Notes: a model not told the origin generated them from the sequence alone. 64,000 nucleotides of DNA from Paenibacillus rhizovicinus (GCF_010365285.1 NZ_CP048286.1:1693001-1757000), one strand, 5' to 3'. Shown: positions 44,414 to 52,252, counted from the first letter of the stretch. Numbers and translations are program-made.

Positions 44414-44456
44414 CAGCGACCGCTCACCCGTAGTCATCGGGGAACGATCGCCGCTG
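44414..44456 (-). terminator. Terminator downstream of the tRNA cluster
   Basis: CAGCG/CGCTG arms with inner GATCG and CCCCG/CGGGT pairs, followed on the minus strand by seven T residues. It is the second of two terminators in tandem after the last tRNA. Confidence 0.85.
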
Positions 44457-44506
44457 CGTCGTGCTATTCAAGTCCTGCCTGCATCTGCAAAGCCGAAAAA
44501 AAATAA

Positions 44507-44529
44507 AAACCCTTGATCATCAAGGGTTT
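44507..44529 (-). terminator. First terminator of the tRNA cluster
   Basis: AAACCCTTGAT pairs with ATCAAGGGTTT and is followed on the minus strand by TTATTTTTTTT, 13 bases after the tRNA-Leu CCA end. Confidence 0.92.
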
Positions 44530-44541
44530 AATAGGTAAGTT

Positions 44542-44626
44542 TGGTGCGGTCGGAGGGATTTGAACCCTCACGCCTTGTGAGCGCCACCCCCTCAAGATGG
44601 TGTGTCTGCCGTTCCACCACGACCGC
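44542..44626 (-). tRNA. tRNA-Leu (anticodon GAG), CCA encoded
   Basis: Acceptor GCGGTCG/CGACCGC, class II variable arm, anticodon loop TTGAGGG giving GAG, T arm GAGGG-TTCAAAT-CCCTC, and encoded CCA. Last gene of its group. Confidence 0.95.
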
Positions 44627-44665
44627 GGAGTGATATGTAAATCGTCCATATCAATGAGGTAAAAG

Positions 44666-44738
44666 TGAGTCATGTAGGATTCGAACCTACGACACCCTGA
44701 TTAAAAGTCAGGTGCTCTACCAACTGAGCTAATGACTC
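44666..44738 (-). tRNA. tRNA-Lys (anticodon TTT), CCA not encoded
   Basis: Acceptor GAGTCAT/ATGACTC, D arm AGCTCAGTTGGTAGAGC, anticodon loop CTTTTAA giving TTT, T arm GTAGG-TTCGAAT-CCTAC. The 3' end reads A then CTT, so CCA must be added. Confidence 0.95.
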
Positions 44739-44753
44739 ATATGAAAGTGAAAT

Positions 44754-44828
44754 TGGTGACCCGTAGGGGACTCGAACCCCTGTTACCTCCGTGAAAGGGA
44801 GGTGTCTTAACCACTTGACCAACGGGCC
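44754..44828 (-). tRNA. tRNA-Glu (anticodon TTC), CCA encoded
   Basis: Acceptor GGCCCGT/ACGGGTC, anticodon stem CCTCC/GGAGG with loop CTTTCAC giving TTC, T arm AGGGG-TTCGAGT-CCCCT, encoded CCA. First gene of the downstream group. Confidence 0.95.
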
Positions 44829-44872
44829 TGATTTTCGTCGTTTTTCGACATTCTTTTCAAACGACAAATATT

Positions 44873-44901
44873 AATATATCAGACCCGGGAAGCAATAGCA
44901 A
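44873..44901 (-). promoter_or_regulatory. Promoter of the Glu-Lys-Leu tRNA group
   Basis: TTGCTA (44896-44901), 17-base spacer, TATATT (44873-44878), about 45 bases before tRNA-Glu. A CGTCGTTT/AAACGAC hairpin lies in the leader. The interval 44829-45027 holds nothing else I can identify. Confidence 0.6.
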
Positions 44902-45027
44902 CATTTTTTTCTGAATTCGCGCCCGTCCATTAAATGACAGAAGATAACGTCCATTCCCCTGTACTCCTCGTATTGTGCATCAAATCCGCTGCCGTTATTC
45001 AGCTAAGTACCCTGCAAAACAACAAAA

Positions 45028-45062
45028 AACCTGAAATCCTTAAACTGCAAGGAATTCAGGTT
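45028..45062 (-). terminator. Terminator after the Asn-Ser-Glu-Leu tRNA group
   Basis: AACCTGAA pairs with TTCAGGTT, continued by TTCCTT/AAGGA, followed by TTTTTTGTTGTTTT on the minus strand. Confidence 0.88.
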
Positions 45063-45071
45063 CTTCTGGGA

Positions 45072-45153
45072 TGCGGTCGGCGGGATTTGAACCCGCACGC
45101 CTTGTGAGCGCCACCCCCTCAAGATGGTGTGTCTGCCGTTCCACCACGACCGC
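45072..45153 (-). tRNA. tRNA-Leu (anticodon GAG), second copy, no CCA
   Basis: Identical to the copy at 44542 in acceptor, D and anticodon regions, but the T stem is GCGGG/CCCGC instead of GAGGG/CCCTC, a paired change. The 3' end reads ATCC, so CCA is not encoded. Confidence 0.95.
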
Positions 45154-45189
45154 GGAGTGATATGTAGTTATCCATATCGAAAGTAAAAT

Positions 45190-45264
45190 TGGTGACCCGT
45201 AGGGGACTCGAACCCCTGTTACCTCCGTGAAAGGGAGGTGTCTTAACCACTTGACCAACGGGCC
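45190..45264 (-). tRNA. tRNA-Glu (anticodon TTC), second copy, CCA encoded
   Basis: Sequence identical to the copy at 44754 through the whole gene. It precedes tRNA-Leu directly, without the Lys gene found in the other group. Confidence 0.95.
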
Positions 45265-45337
45265 ATAACGGCCATCTCTCACTTGAGGATTGAGATAGGT
45301 TAATAGAACAGGCCAATCGGCCGAACGCCATAAAAAT

Positions 45338-45427
45338 GGCGGAGAAGGAGGGATTCGAACCCTCGCACCACTTACGCAGTCTAACCCCTTAGCAGAGGGT
45401 CCCCTTGAGCCACTTGGGTACTTCTCC
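45338..45427 (-). tRNA. tRNA-Ser (anticodon GCT), CCA encoded
   Basis: Acceptor GGAGAAG/CTTCTCC, anticodon stem ACCCT/GGGGT with loop CTGCTAA giving GCT, long class II variable arm, T arm GAGGG-TTCGAAT-CCCTC, discriminator G, encoded CCA. Confidence 0.95.
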
Positions 45428-45436
45428 AAAAAAAAA

Positions 45437-45512
45437 TGGCTCCCCGAACAGGACTCGAACCTGTGACAACTCGATTAACAGTCGAGTGCTCTACCAACTG
45501 AGCTATCAGGGA
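45437..45512 (-). tRNA. tRNA-Asn (anticodon GTT), CCA encoded
   Basis: Acceptor TCCCTGA with TTCGGGGA-type pairing, D arm AGCTCAGTTGGTAGAGC, anticodon loop CTGTTAA giving GTT, T arm ACAGG-TTCGAGT-CCTGT, discriminator G and CCA. First gene of the group. Confidence 0.95.
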
Positions 45513-45534
45513 ATAGCAATTAGTGACAAGAAAT

Positions 45535-45563
45535 AATGTATCATGTCTTGGAAATGAAGTCAA
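45535..45563 (-). promoter_or_regulatory. Promoter of the tRNA-Asn group, inside the end of sprT
   Basis: TTGACT (45558-45563), 17-base spacer, TACATT (45535-45540), about 22 bases before tRNA-Asn. The -35 lies within the last codons of the SprT-like gene. Confidence 0.75.
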
Positions 45564-46020
45564 GCTTGTACAATAATAATTGTCCGCGGCATTTTCCGCA
45601 CGCATAACGGCGCGGATCGGTCTTCCGTTTGCGCATATATTCCATGCCGCAGCTGCGGCAAAGCAGCTTGAAACGGAACGGTTCCGGCTTGCGTTTCTCC
45701 CCGGCCGGCAGTGCTTTGCAGAACCTCGTCCCTCCTACTCTCGCGAGCAGCTGCTTGAAATCCTGATCGCGGTGATTGTAGCCCCGCTTCATAATATGAA
45801 GATGATAGTGGCATAGCTCATGCTTAATGATCTTCTCCGTCTCTTCCTCGCCGTAATTGCGGAGCTGGTGCGGACTGATCTCGATATTGTGCGTCTTCGT
45901 AAAGTAGCGGCCGCCCGTCGACTTCAGCCGCCCGTTAAAGGTAGCCCGATGGCGAAACGGAAGCCCGAAATACTGCTGCGATACCCGTTCGACCCATTCT
46001 TGCAACACATGATCCTGCAT
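45541..46020 (-). CDS. sprT: SprT-like zinc metalloprotease-family protein
   Basis: A 159-residue SprT/SprL-family protein (YdcK of B. subtilis). The zinc-metalloprotease motif HELCH (67-71, with HYHLH continuing) is followed by a C-terminal zinc ribbon with two Cys pairs (LLCRSCGMEYMRKRK and ACGKCRGQLLLYK). Relatives such as eukaryotic SPRTN repair DNA-protein crosslinks; the bacterial role is not established. Cytosolic. Gene order Tex, CmpA, SprT, tRNA-Asn is the same as I recall in B. subtilis, which supports the assignment. The last codons contain the promoter of the tRNA group. The start has a weak ribosome site. Confidence 0.9.
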   Translation of the reverse strand: MQDHVLQEWVERVSQQYFGLPFRHRATFNGRLKSTGGRYFTKTHNIEISPHQLRNYGEEETEKIIKHELCHYHLHIMKRGYNHRDQDFKQLLARVGGTRFCKALPAGEKRKPEPFRFKLLCRSCGMEYMRKRKTDPRRYACGKCRGQLLLYKLDFISKT

Positions 46021-46121
46021 CCTTCAATCTCCTTAAGCGGTTATACTTGAATTTTAAAGGACGAATACGCTACACTGTCAAGAGGTATTCATCGGATGTT
46101 AATGAAGGGAGAAGTTAAAGT

Positions 46122-46475
46122 ATGGCTATTATGCGATATATCATCATGAAAAACGGACAGGAGGTTTCGTTCGTCGAAATGCCTGCTTCGCATGCCTATC
46201 AGCTGAGCGCGCTGAATTTGCGCCTGCATAAAGAAATCGACAAGCTGACGGCCAGCCATGTGCCTGCGCTGCCTTACGCGATTGCGGAATGCGAAGACGT
46301 TGAGCTGCATGACAAGTCCGTCGTCATCCATTCCGGTCTGGCGTACATGAACCAGCTGGAGCAGGATTTTGCCTCGATCGAGGAGAAAACGTACCCGCTC
46401 ATCTCGCTGCTGACGGAAATCCGCGCGCTTCAAGCGCAGCTGGAACAGTGGTACGAAGAAGAATTCGACATGTAA
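46122..46475 (+). CDS. Conserved hypothetical protein, 117 residues
   Basis: I do not recognise a named family. The protein is soluble, with no signal or membrane segment, and largely helical: a middle helix (YQLSALNLRLHKEIDKLTAS) and a coiled-coil-like C terminus (LISLLTEIRALQAQLEQWYE) ending in acidic residues. GGGAG lies ten bases before the ATG. It is divergent from the SprT-like gene and 116 bases upstream of cmpA on the same strand. The clean codon use and ribosome site argue that it is real; no function can be inferred. Confidence 0.75.
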   Translation: MAIMRYIIMKNGQEVSFVEMPASHAYQLSALNLRLHKEIDKLTASHVPALPYAIAECEDVELHDKSVVIHSGLAYMNQLEQDFASIEEKTYPLISLLTEIRALQAQLEQWYEEEFDM

Positions 46476-46590
46476 TGCACGGCAAATACGACTTTTCTGC
46501 ATGAGATGTCAGTTGGACCTGCACGGACATTCGCCTACCTCCATACACTACTTAGTACAACGAGTGAGAGCTGGAAGGAGGGCGAGGGCG

Positions 46591-46725
46591 ATGCCGCAAT
46601 GGCTGTGCAACCAACTGATGCGTGCTTTCCTGAAAAAAGACCGCCGGCAGATTCGATTGTTGAACGACTGCTGGTATTTCTATCGTACCAGTCAAGGTCA
46701 AGGTGACGATTCCGTAACACTATAA
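46591..46725 (+). CDS. cmpA: Cortex morphogenetic protein CmpA
   Basis: A 44-residue protein. The core MPQWLCNQLMRAFLKKD and RRQIRLLNDCWYFYR closely matches CmpA, a 37-residue sporulation protein that acts with ClpXP in clearing SpoIVA from defective forespores and so controls cortex assembly in B. subtilis. AAGGAGGG precedes this ATG, which decides against a longer upstream reading. About seven residues more than the B. subtilis protein are present at the C terminus. A CATACACT box at 46542-46549 resembles a sigma-E -10 element, but the -35 is unclear. The neighbourhood (Tex on one side, SprT on the other) is conserved. Confidence 0.87.
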   Translation: MPQWLCNQLMRAFLKKDRRQIRLLNDCWYFYRTSQGQGDDSVTL

Positions 46726-46745
46726 TGCAGCGATTCTACCAACTC

Positions 46746-46813
46746 AAAAGGGTGCTATCTCTTTGCAGCGATGTCAAGATACGACGCGGCTGCTCGGAGA
46801 TAACACCCTTTTT
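46746..46813. terminator. Bidirectional terminator between cmpA and the Tex gene
   Basis: AAAAGGGTG and CACCCTTTT, continued by TATCTC/GAGATA and GCAGC/GCTGC, form a long stem; T-runs follow on both strands. Confidence 0.85.
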
Positions 46814-46863
46814 CAACGTTCATGATTGCGTTCGAATCGCCGATAAGGACGGGCTGACGCCGG

Positions 46864-49125
46864 TCAGCCCGGTTTGCGCATCGTAAGGCTGACGCGCCCT
46901 TTCTTCGAATCAACGCCGAGCACCCAAACCGTCACATTGTCGCCGACAGAGACGACATCCATGGGATGCTTGACGAATTTGCCGCTCAGCTGCGAAATAT
47001 GGACAAGTCCATCGTTCTTGATGCCGATATCGACGAAAGCGCCGAAATCAATGACGTTCCGCACCGTGCCTTGCAGCTCCATGCCCGGCGTCAAATCTTC
47101 GATGCTGAGCACGTCCGTATGGAAAATCGGCGCAGGCAGCTCCTCGCGCGGATCGCGTCCCGGGCGAAGCAGGCTGTCGACAATGTCGCGCAGCGTCGGC
47201 ACGCCGACGCCGATGTCCGCAGCCGTCTTAGCCGGATCGATCGACGACAGCGCTTCGCGGAAGGCCTCGGTACCGAGCCCTTCCAGCTTCAAGCCCAGCG
47301 CTTTGCACAGCTTGTCGACGACTGCATACGATTCCGGATGAATAGGCGTCCGGTCAAGCGGATTGCTGCTCTCGGGAATACGGATGAAGCCGATGCATTG
47401 CTCGTATGTCTTGGCCCCTAGACGCGGAACCTTTTGCAGCATTTTCCGATCCTTGAAGATTCCCGTTTCCTCGCGGAATTTCACGATATTCTTCGCAGTG
47501 GTGGCATTGATGCCGGCAACATAGGAAAGCAGCGACGGAGAAGCCGTATTCACGTCGACGCCGACATGGTTAACCGCCGATTCCACGACGCCGCCGAGCG
47601 ATTCTTCGAGCCGCTTCTGGCTGACGTCATGCTGGTATTGGCCGACGCCGATCGCCTTGGGCTCGATCTTCACGAGCTCCGCGAGCGGATCCTGGAGACG
47701 TCTGGCAATCGAAACCGCGCTGCGCTCGGCCACGTCCAGCTTCGGAAACTCTTCGGCCGCCAGCTTGGAGGCGGAATAAACGCTCGCGCCTGCCTCGTTG
47801 ACGATAATATATTTGAGCTCGCTTGCGCCTTGCAGCTTGTCTGCTTTGCGTTTGCCGATCAGCGTCGCAATGAACTGCTCCGTCTCGCGGGAAGCGGTCC
47901 CGTTGCCGATGACGATGAGCGCCACGCGGTACCGGTCGATCAGGCCGTTGATCAGCTTCTCCGCTTCCGCGACTTTGTTGTTCGGCGGCGTCGGGTACGA
48001 GACGGCTACTTCCAGCAGCTTGCCGGTCTCGTCGACGACCGCGAGCTTGCAGCCGGTCCGGAAAGCCGGATCGACGCCGAGCACGACATTGCCCCTCACC
48101 GGCGGCTGGAGCAGCAGATTGCGCAAATTCGCGGAGAAAATGCCGATCGCATGCTCCTCCGCCTTCTCCGTCAATTCGCCGCGCACCTCGCGCTCGATGG
48201 AAGGCGCGATCAGACGCTTGTAGGCGTCCTCGATCGTGGCGAGAAGCACGGAACGAACGGCAGCAGCCGTTCCCATCCGAAGCAGCTGGCGATCCATGTA
48301 GTCGTGGATTTTGTCCGCCGTCAAATCAAGCGAAACGCGAAGCACGTCCTCCCGCTCGCCCCGGTTAATAGCCAACGTGCGGTGAGGAGGCAGCTTCTTC
48401 AGCGGCTCTTGGTAGTTGTAGTACATTTCGTACACCGTTTCTTGAGAAGCGTCCTTCACTTCGGTGCGCAGGATGCCATGGTCGAACGTGTATCTGCGCA
48501 CCCATGCGCGCGTCTTCGGATCGTCCGCGAGCTGTTCCGCGATGATGTCCATCGCGCCTTGCAGCGCTGCATCCGCCGTCTCCACGCCTTTCGCGGCATC
48601 GACATACTTCGCCGCTTCTTGCAGCGGCTCGCCTTGGCGCGGCTGGGACAGCAGCCACTGCGCGAGCGGCTCAAGACCGCGCTCGCGGGCAACGCTTGCG
48701 CGCGTCTTGCGCTTCTGCCGGTAAGGCCGGTATAGATCTTCGATCTCTTGCAGCTTGACCGACGCGTTGATCGCGCCGCGGAGCTCTTCCGTCAGCTTGC
48801 CCTGCTCATCGATGAGCCGGATAACCTCGCGCTTGCGCGTTTCCAAGTTGCGCATATATTGCAGCTTCTCTTCGATGGCGCGAAGCTCGTTCTCGTCCAG
48901 CTCGCCGGTCATTTCCTTCCGATAGCGGGCAATGAACGGGATCGTATTCCCTTCGTCCAGCAGCGATACCGCCGATTTCACTTTGCCGTGCGGCAGGTTC
49001 AGCTCCGCCGACACCCGCTTGACGATGACCGCTTGCTCGGCGGCAAGCTCCTCGGGCGTCAATTCGATTTTGCCGGAGAGTCCTTCCGTTTCTTCATCCT
49101 TCATCCGCTGCTTCGTTTCAGCCAC
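46864..49125 (-). CDS. tex: Tex-family RNA-binding transcription accessory protein (YdcI-like)
   Basis: A 753-residue cytosolic protein. The N-terminal helical Tex domain (about 25-210, VSAELNLPHGKVKSAVSLLD and NTIPFIARYRKEMTGELDE) is followed by a YqgF-like RNase H fold (about 350-480, VLGVDPAFRTGCKLAVVDET), helix-hairpin-helix motifs (about 510-590, SYVAGINATTAKNIVKFREE) and an S1 RNA-binding domain (about 670-745, MELQGTVRNVIDFGAFVDIG and HISQLSGKF). Length and domain order are full Tex. It is homologous to the core of eukaryotic Spt6. The start is a GTG with GGAGG ten bases upstream. The role in transcription tolerance is known only in part. Confidence 0.95.
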   Translation of the reverse strand: MAETKQRMKDEETEGLSGKIELTPEELAAEQAVIVKRVSAELNLPHGKVKSAVSLLDEGNTIPFIARYRKEMTGELDENELRAIEEKLQYMRNLETRKREVIRLIDEQGKLTEELRGAINASVKLQEIEDLYRPYRQKRKTRASVARERGLEPLAQWLLSQPRQGEPLQEAAKYVDAAKGVETADAALQGAMDIIAEQLADDPKTRAWVRRYTFDHGILRTEVKDASQETVYEMYYNYQEPLKKLPPHRTLAINRGEREDVLRVSLDLTADKIHDYMDRQLLRMGTAAAVRSVLLATIEDAYKRLIAPSIEREVRGELTEKAEEHAIGIFSANLRNLLLQPPVRGNVVLGVDPAFRTGCKLAVVDETGKLLEVAVSYPTPPNNKVAEAEKLINGLIDRYRVALIVIGNGTASRETEQFIATLIGKRKADKLQGASELKYIIVNEAGASVYSASKLAAEEFPKLDVAERSAVSIARRLQDPLAELVKIEPKAIGVGQYQHDVSQKRLEESLGGVVESAVNHVGVDVNTASPSLLSYVAGINATTAKNIVKFREETGIFKDRKMLQKVPRLGAKTYEQCIGFIRIPESSNPLDRTPIHPESYAVVDKLCKALGLKLEGLGTEAFREALSSIDPAKTAADIGVGVPTLRDIVDSLLRPGRDPREELPAPIFHTDVLSIEDLTPGMELQGTVRNVIDFGAFVDIGIKNDGLVHISQLSGKFVKHPMDVVSVGDNVTVWVLGVDSKKGRVSLTMRKPG

Positions 49126-49172
49126 GTGTGCAATTCCTCCATTTGAATGAATAGAACCCTTCGTACCGGCGG

Positions 49173-49805
49173 TTAGGCCGGCACGTAAGGGTTGTTTGCC
49201 ATCTCAAATCCAATTGTCGTTTGCGGACCGTGGCCGGGATATACCCGAACCGCGGGATCCAGCTTGTACAGCTTCGTCCGAATGGAATCGAACAGGTCGC
49301 GTTCCTTGCCGCCCGGCAAGTCCGTACGGCCGACCGATAGTTTGAACAGGACGTCCCCGCTGATCAGATGGCCGTCGCACAACAGGCTGACGCTGCCGGG
49401 CGAATGACCCGGCGTATGCATGATATGGAACGTATGGCCGATCAGCTCCAGCTTCTGGCCTTCCGACAACGCGAATTCCGCGGGAGCCGTTGTCAGCGGC
49501 GGCGTAACGTCCGACCAGCGCGCGGAGCCGTTCTTGCGGGCATCCTCGAGCCAATCGGCCTCTTCGTCGTGCAGATAGACCGGACAGCCGAACGCCTGAC
49601 GCATGTCTTCCACGCCGGCCATATGATCGAAATGCGCATGCGTCAGCACGATCGCTTCAATCGTTACTTCACGCTCGCGGATGCGCCCGATCAGGCGCTT
49701 CGGTCCCATGCCGGGATCGACCACGAACGCGCGTTTGCCGGTGTCCTCGGTGATGAGGTAACAGTTCGTTTGCAGCGGTCCCAGCGTAAACGTTTCGATA
49801 CGCAT
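49173..49805 (-). CDS. MBL-fold metallo-hydrolase (glyoxalase II-like, YqgX type)
   Basis: A 210-residue metallo-beta-lactamase-fold hydrolase. The zinc motif THAHFDHMAG (HxHxDH) is intact, and the further ligands are His in MHTPGHSPGS, Asp in HLISGDVLF and the final His in YPGHGPQT. The N terminus (ETFTLGPLQTNCYLI) is typical of the short glyoxalase II-like group. It has no glutathione-binding C-terminal domain, as expected in Bacillales that use bacillithiol. The start ATG lies four bases after the stop of the thioredoxin-like gene, so translation is coupled. Substrate unknown. Confidence 0.92.
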   Translation of the reverse strand: MRIETFTLGPLQTNCYLITEDTGKRAFVVDPGMGPKRLIGRIREREVTIEAIVLTHAHFDHMAGVEDMRQAFGCPVYLHDEEADWLEDARKNGSARWSDVTPPLTTAPAEFALSEGQKLELIGHTFHIMHTPGHSPGSVSLLCDGHLISGDVLFKLSVGRTDLPGGKERDLFDSIRTKLYKLDPAVRVYPGHGPQTTIGFEMANNPYVPA

Positions 49806-49809
49806 CGTG

Positions 49810-50376
49810 CTAAACGGAAGCCAGCAGCTCGCGGAGCTCGGAAATGATCAGCTGCTGGTACGCCGTTCCATCACCGTAGCGGCGTCCGATTTCTTGACGG
49901 GTCGCCGTCAGGTTCTCTTGATAATCCGCTGCTTCGCGGTCCGTATTCGCTTGTTTGAACGCCACCATCGGTTCCTGCACGTACGTCGGGCGCGGTCCCC
50001 ATTGGCCGAGCACGGCGCCGCCCGTATCCACGATCAGCACGACCGGAATCGAACGGCCGCCCAGCGTCAGAAACTCGTCGATCGTCTCGAGATGCTGCTC
50101 CATGATGAGCACTTCTACCGGCATGCCGGTCAATTCCAGCGCCTTGAACACGACCGGAACGTTGCGGACGACATCGCCGCACCAATCGGCCGCGATGATC
50201 AAGCAGCGCAGGTCGTCCCGATTGTTAATGGATTCGAAAAATTCGCGGTCTTCCGCGTTCGTCCATTCAAAGCGATTGCCCCAATCCTTGAACGCATCTT
50301 GGTTCTTCGTCATCGCTTCGATGAATTGCTGCGGGCTAATGCCTTTGCCCAGCTTGCTCGCTACATTTTTACCCAT
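49810..50376 (-). CDS. Thioredoxin-family protein (thioredoxin_9 type)
   Basis: A 188-residue soluble protein. The redox-type motif is AADWCGDVVRN: the first Cys is present but the second position of a CxxC is Val, so it is not a standard disulfide reductase. IPVVLIVDTGG is the cis-proline strand. The N terminus (SPQQFIEAMTKNQDAF) and overall length fit the group found in many Firmicutes. The start at 50376 (MGKNVASKLG) has AAGGAGG eight bases upstream; the longer reading is rejected. Coupled to the MBL-fold hydrolase. Precise role unknown. Confidence 0.88.
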   Translation of the reverse strand: MGKNVASKLGKGISPQQFIEAMTKNQDAFKDWGNRFEWTNAEDREFFESINNRDDLRCLIIAADWCGDVVRNVPVVFKALELTGMPVEVLIMEQHLETIDEFLTLGGRSIPVVLIVDTGGAVLGQWGPRPTYVQEPMVAFKQANTDREAADYQENLTATRQEIGRRYGDGTAYQQLIISELRELLASV

Positions 50377-50476
50377 TATAAAGGCCTCCTTGTTCGCCCT
50401 TGGCAGGCGAAATGGTTGGTTCATAGCTTCCTCTATTTCCAATTGTATCAAACCCGTCGTACCGGGCACAAACGTT

Positions 50477-51085
50477 TTAGATGGATTTCCCGCGGCGTTT
50501 GAGCACTTTATACACCACGTATACGATCATAATGGCGATGGCGATCAGAATGGCCGGCTGCACGTACGGAGCTGCCTTGTCGTCGATGTCCTCCCACTTG
50601 TCGCCAAGGGAACGGCCAAGAAGGACGAACAGCACCACCCATGGAATGGACGCAAGACCGGTCAACGCGGTAAACCGCCAGAACGACATACGCGCGATGC
50701 CTGCAGGAATAGAAATGACCTGGCGCATGACGGGGACGAATCGGGCCGTGAAGACGATGCCGTTGCCGTAGCGCAGGAACCATTTCTCGGCGATATCGAG
50801 ATGCTTCGGACTGATTTTGATGAATTTCCCGTATTTCTCGAAGAACGGCCGGCCGGCAATGCGTCCGATGCCGTACAAAATCCATTGCTGCGCGACGGCG
50901 CCGACGAACCCGAACAACAGCGCGCCGGTCAGCGATACCGTATGCTGCGATACGAGATAACCCGCGTAGCCCAGGACGATTTCACTCGGAATGACTTCAA
51001 TCATCAGACCGATCAGTATACCGAAGTAACCGAGGCCTTCAATCCAATCCAATAGCGTATTAACCAAATCATGAAACCAGCTCAT
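50477..51085 (-). CDS. DedA family membrane protein
   Basis: A 202-residue integral membrane protein of the DedA/SNARE-associated superfamily with hydrophobic segments at about 12-38, 46-73, 137-160 and 168-190. The conserved E-xxxPSE-like entry (GLMIEVIPSEIVLGYAGYLV), the FIGRI-type loop (IGRIAGRPFFEKYGKFIKIS) and R-x3-P (TARFVPVMRQVISIPAGIA) are visible. DedA proteins flip undecaprenyl phosphate or phosphatidyl lipids; which subgroup this is cannot be told. AGGAG precedes the ATG. It is separated by about 100 bases from the thioredoxin-like gene. Confidence 0.92.
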   Translation of the reverse strand: MSWFHDLVNTLLDWIEGLGYFGILIGLMIEVIPSEIVLGYAGYLVSQHTVSLTGALLFGFVGAVAQQWILYGIGRIAGRPFFEKYGKFIKISPKHLDIAEKWFLRYGNGIVFTARFVPVMRQVISIPAGIARMSFWRFTALTGLASIPWVVLFVLLGRSLGDKWEDIDDKAAPYVQPAILIAIAIMIVYVVYKVLKRRGKSI

Positions 51086-51300
51086 CCTTCATCTCCTATC
51101 ATACTCTATTAGAGCCGCCGCTTGAGCGAGTCTGCCTCTCTTACGGTATTCTAGCATACTTGGAGACATGCCTTCCAGCGCGGGCGCGGCGGGGTATTCG
51201 GCGATCGGCGGGTCAGGGGCGGCGGCGTTCGGGCATCGGGGGTCAAGCCCGCGCATAGACTAGCTGTAATAATCCTTGTCCGAAAGGAAAGTGAAGCGCG

Positions 51301-51747
51301 ATGTCCAATATTTTCGTCGTCAGCAAAAAACAGCTTCGTCTCATCTATTTGCTCGTGCTCGTCATCGTGTTTACGGCCGTCTGCCTGCGCTGGAACCAGT
51401 CGAACGCGGCGATGTCCGTCCCGAAAGAAACGCAGGTCTTCCAACTCGTGACCGGAGAGTTCAAGACGACGCTTGCTAACGGCAAGGAGCTTGAAGTCTA
51501 TCGCTGGGATCCCGCCTCGATCGTCGTTCATAAAGGAGAGGTCGTGGAGCTGCGCATTACCGGAGTGAACGGCGCCTCCCATCCTTTTATCATCCAGGAG
51601 CTTGGCATTAAAGGCGAAGTCCATAAAGGGCAGACGACCGTCGTCCATTTCACGGCGGATCAGCGGGGAACGTTCGCGATCGAGTGCCTGACGCATTCTT
51701 CGCTGGCAAACGGCGGGCCGATGGTCGGATATATTACGGTGCTGTAG
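51301..51747 (+). CDS. Membrane-anchored cupredoxin-domain protein
   Basis: A 148-residue protein. An N-terminal hydrophobic segment (IYLLVLVIVFTAVCLRW) is signal or anchor; the rest faces outside. Residues about 55-148 form a cupredoxin fold with type-1-like copper ligands: His in GASHPFIIQ, Cys and His in ECLTHSSLAN and Met in GPMVGYI. Such proteins carry electrons or bind copper; nitrous-oxide-reductase or cytochrome-oxidase-like relatives have a similar end. No oxidase genes are adjacent, so its partner is unknown. AAAGGA precedes the ATG by about 11 bases. Confidence 0.85.
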   Translation: MSNIFVVSKKQLRLIYLLVLVIVFTAVCLRWNQSNAAMSVPKETQVFQLVTGEFKTTLANGKELEVYRWDPASIVVHKGEVVELRITGVNGASHPFIIQELGIKGEVHKGQTTVVHFTADQRGTFAIECLTHSSLANGGPMVGYITVL

Positions 51748-51865
51748 ACCGGTGGAATGAGGGCCATGGACGGCCTTGCAGGGTTGGTGGTTAACGGGTT
51801 CTGTCGCTAGTGACGCCTGGCCCTCTGGACGCATATATAGGGGGTAGAGAGAGGAGTCGGTTACG

Positions 51866-52183
51866 ATGAAACCTTCCGCCGCCACCCAGAAACACGCGTC
51901 CGCCTACCCCAGCGCACGTAAAATCAAACGCGCCTGCGAGAATGAGCTGTACCGTACCGTCAAGCGCCTTGGGGGCTATATTCCGAAGGAAAAAGTGGAG
52001 CTCGCCGAAAAGCTCTATGTACAGAAGGTTTTTCTGAATTTGCAATGGATTCACGAGCATTCCAGCAACCGCAAAGTGCTCTCCGACTGGTGGGACGAGA
52101 ACGTCAGCGCCGAGATCGCGGCTCTGTGGGAAGTCGACCGGGAGAAGCTGTGCAAGGCGTTCCGGGACGCTTTTGGCGGCTGA
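51866..52183 (+). CDS. Hypothetical protein, 105 residues
   Basis: I do not recognise it. It is basic at the N terminus (KHASAYPSARKIKRACENEL) and helical throughout, with Trp-rich C-terminal part (LSDWWDENVSAEIAALWEVD). No signal or membrane segment. GAGGAG lies nine bases before the ATG, so the start is secure. It stands alone between the cupredoxin gene and the strong hairpin at 52253. A small DNA-binding or regulatory role is possible but is only a guess. Confidence 0.7.
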   Translation: MKPSAATQKHASAYPSARKIKRACENELYRTVKRLGGYIPKEKVELAEKLYVQKVFLNLQWIHEHSSNRKVLSDWWDENVSAEIAALWEVDREKLCKAFRDAFGG

Positions 52184-52252
52184 ATGATTGCAGTAAGGTA
52201 AATGATGGATGGCTGATCAACGGCTGCGGCTGGTGAACGATGGTGAACGATG

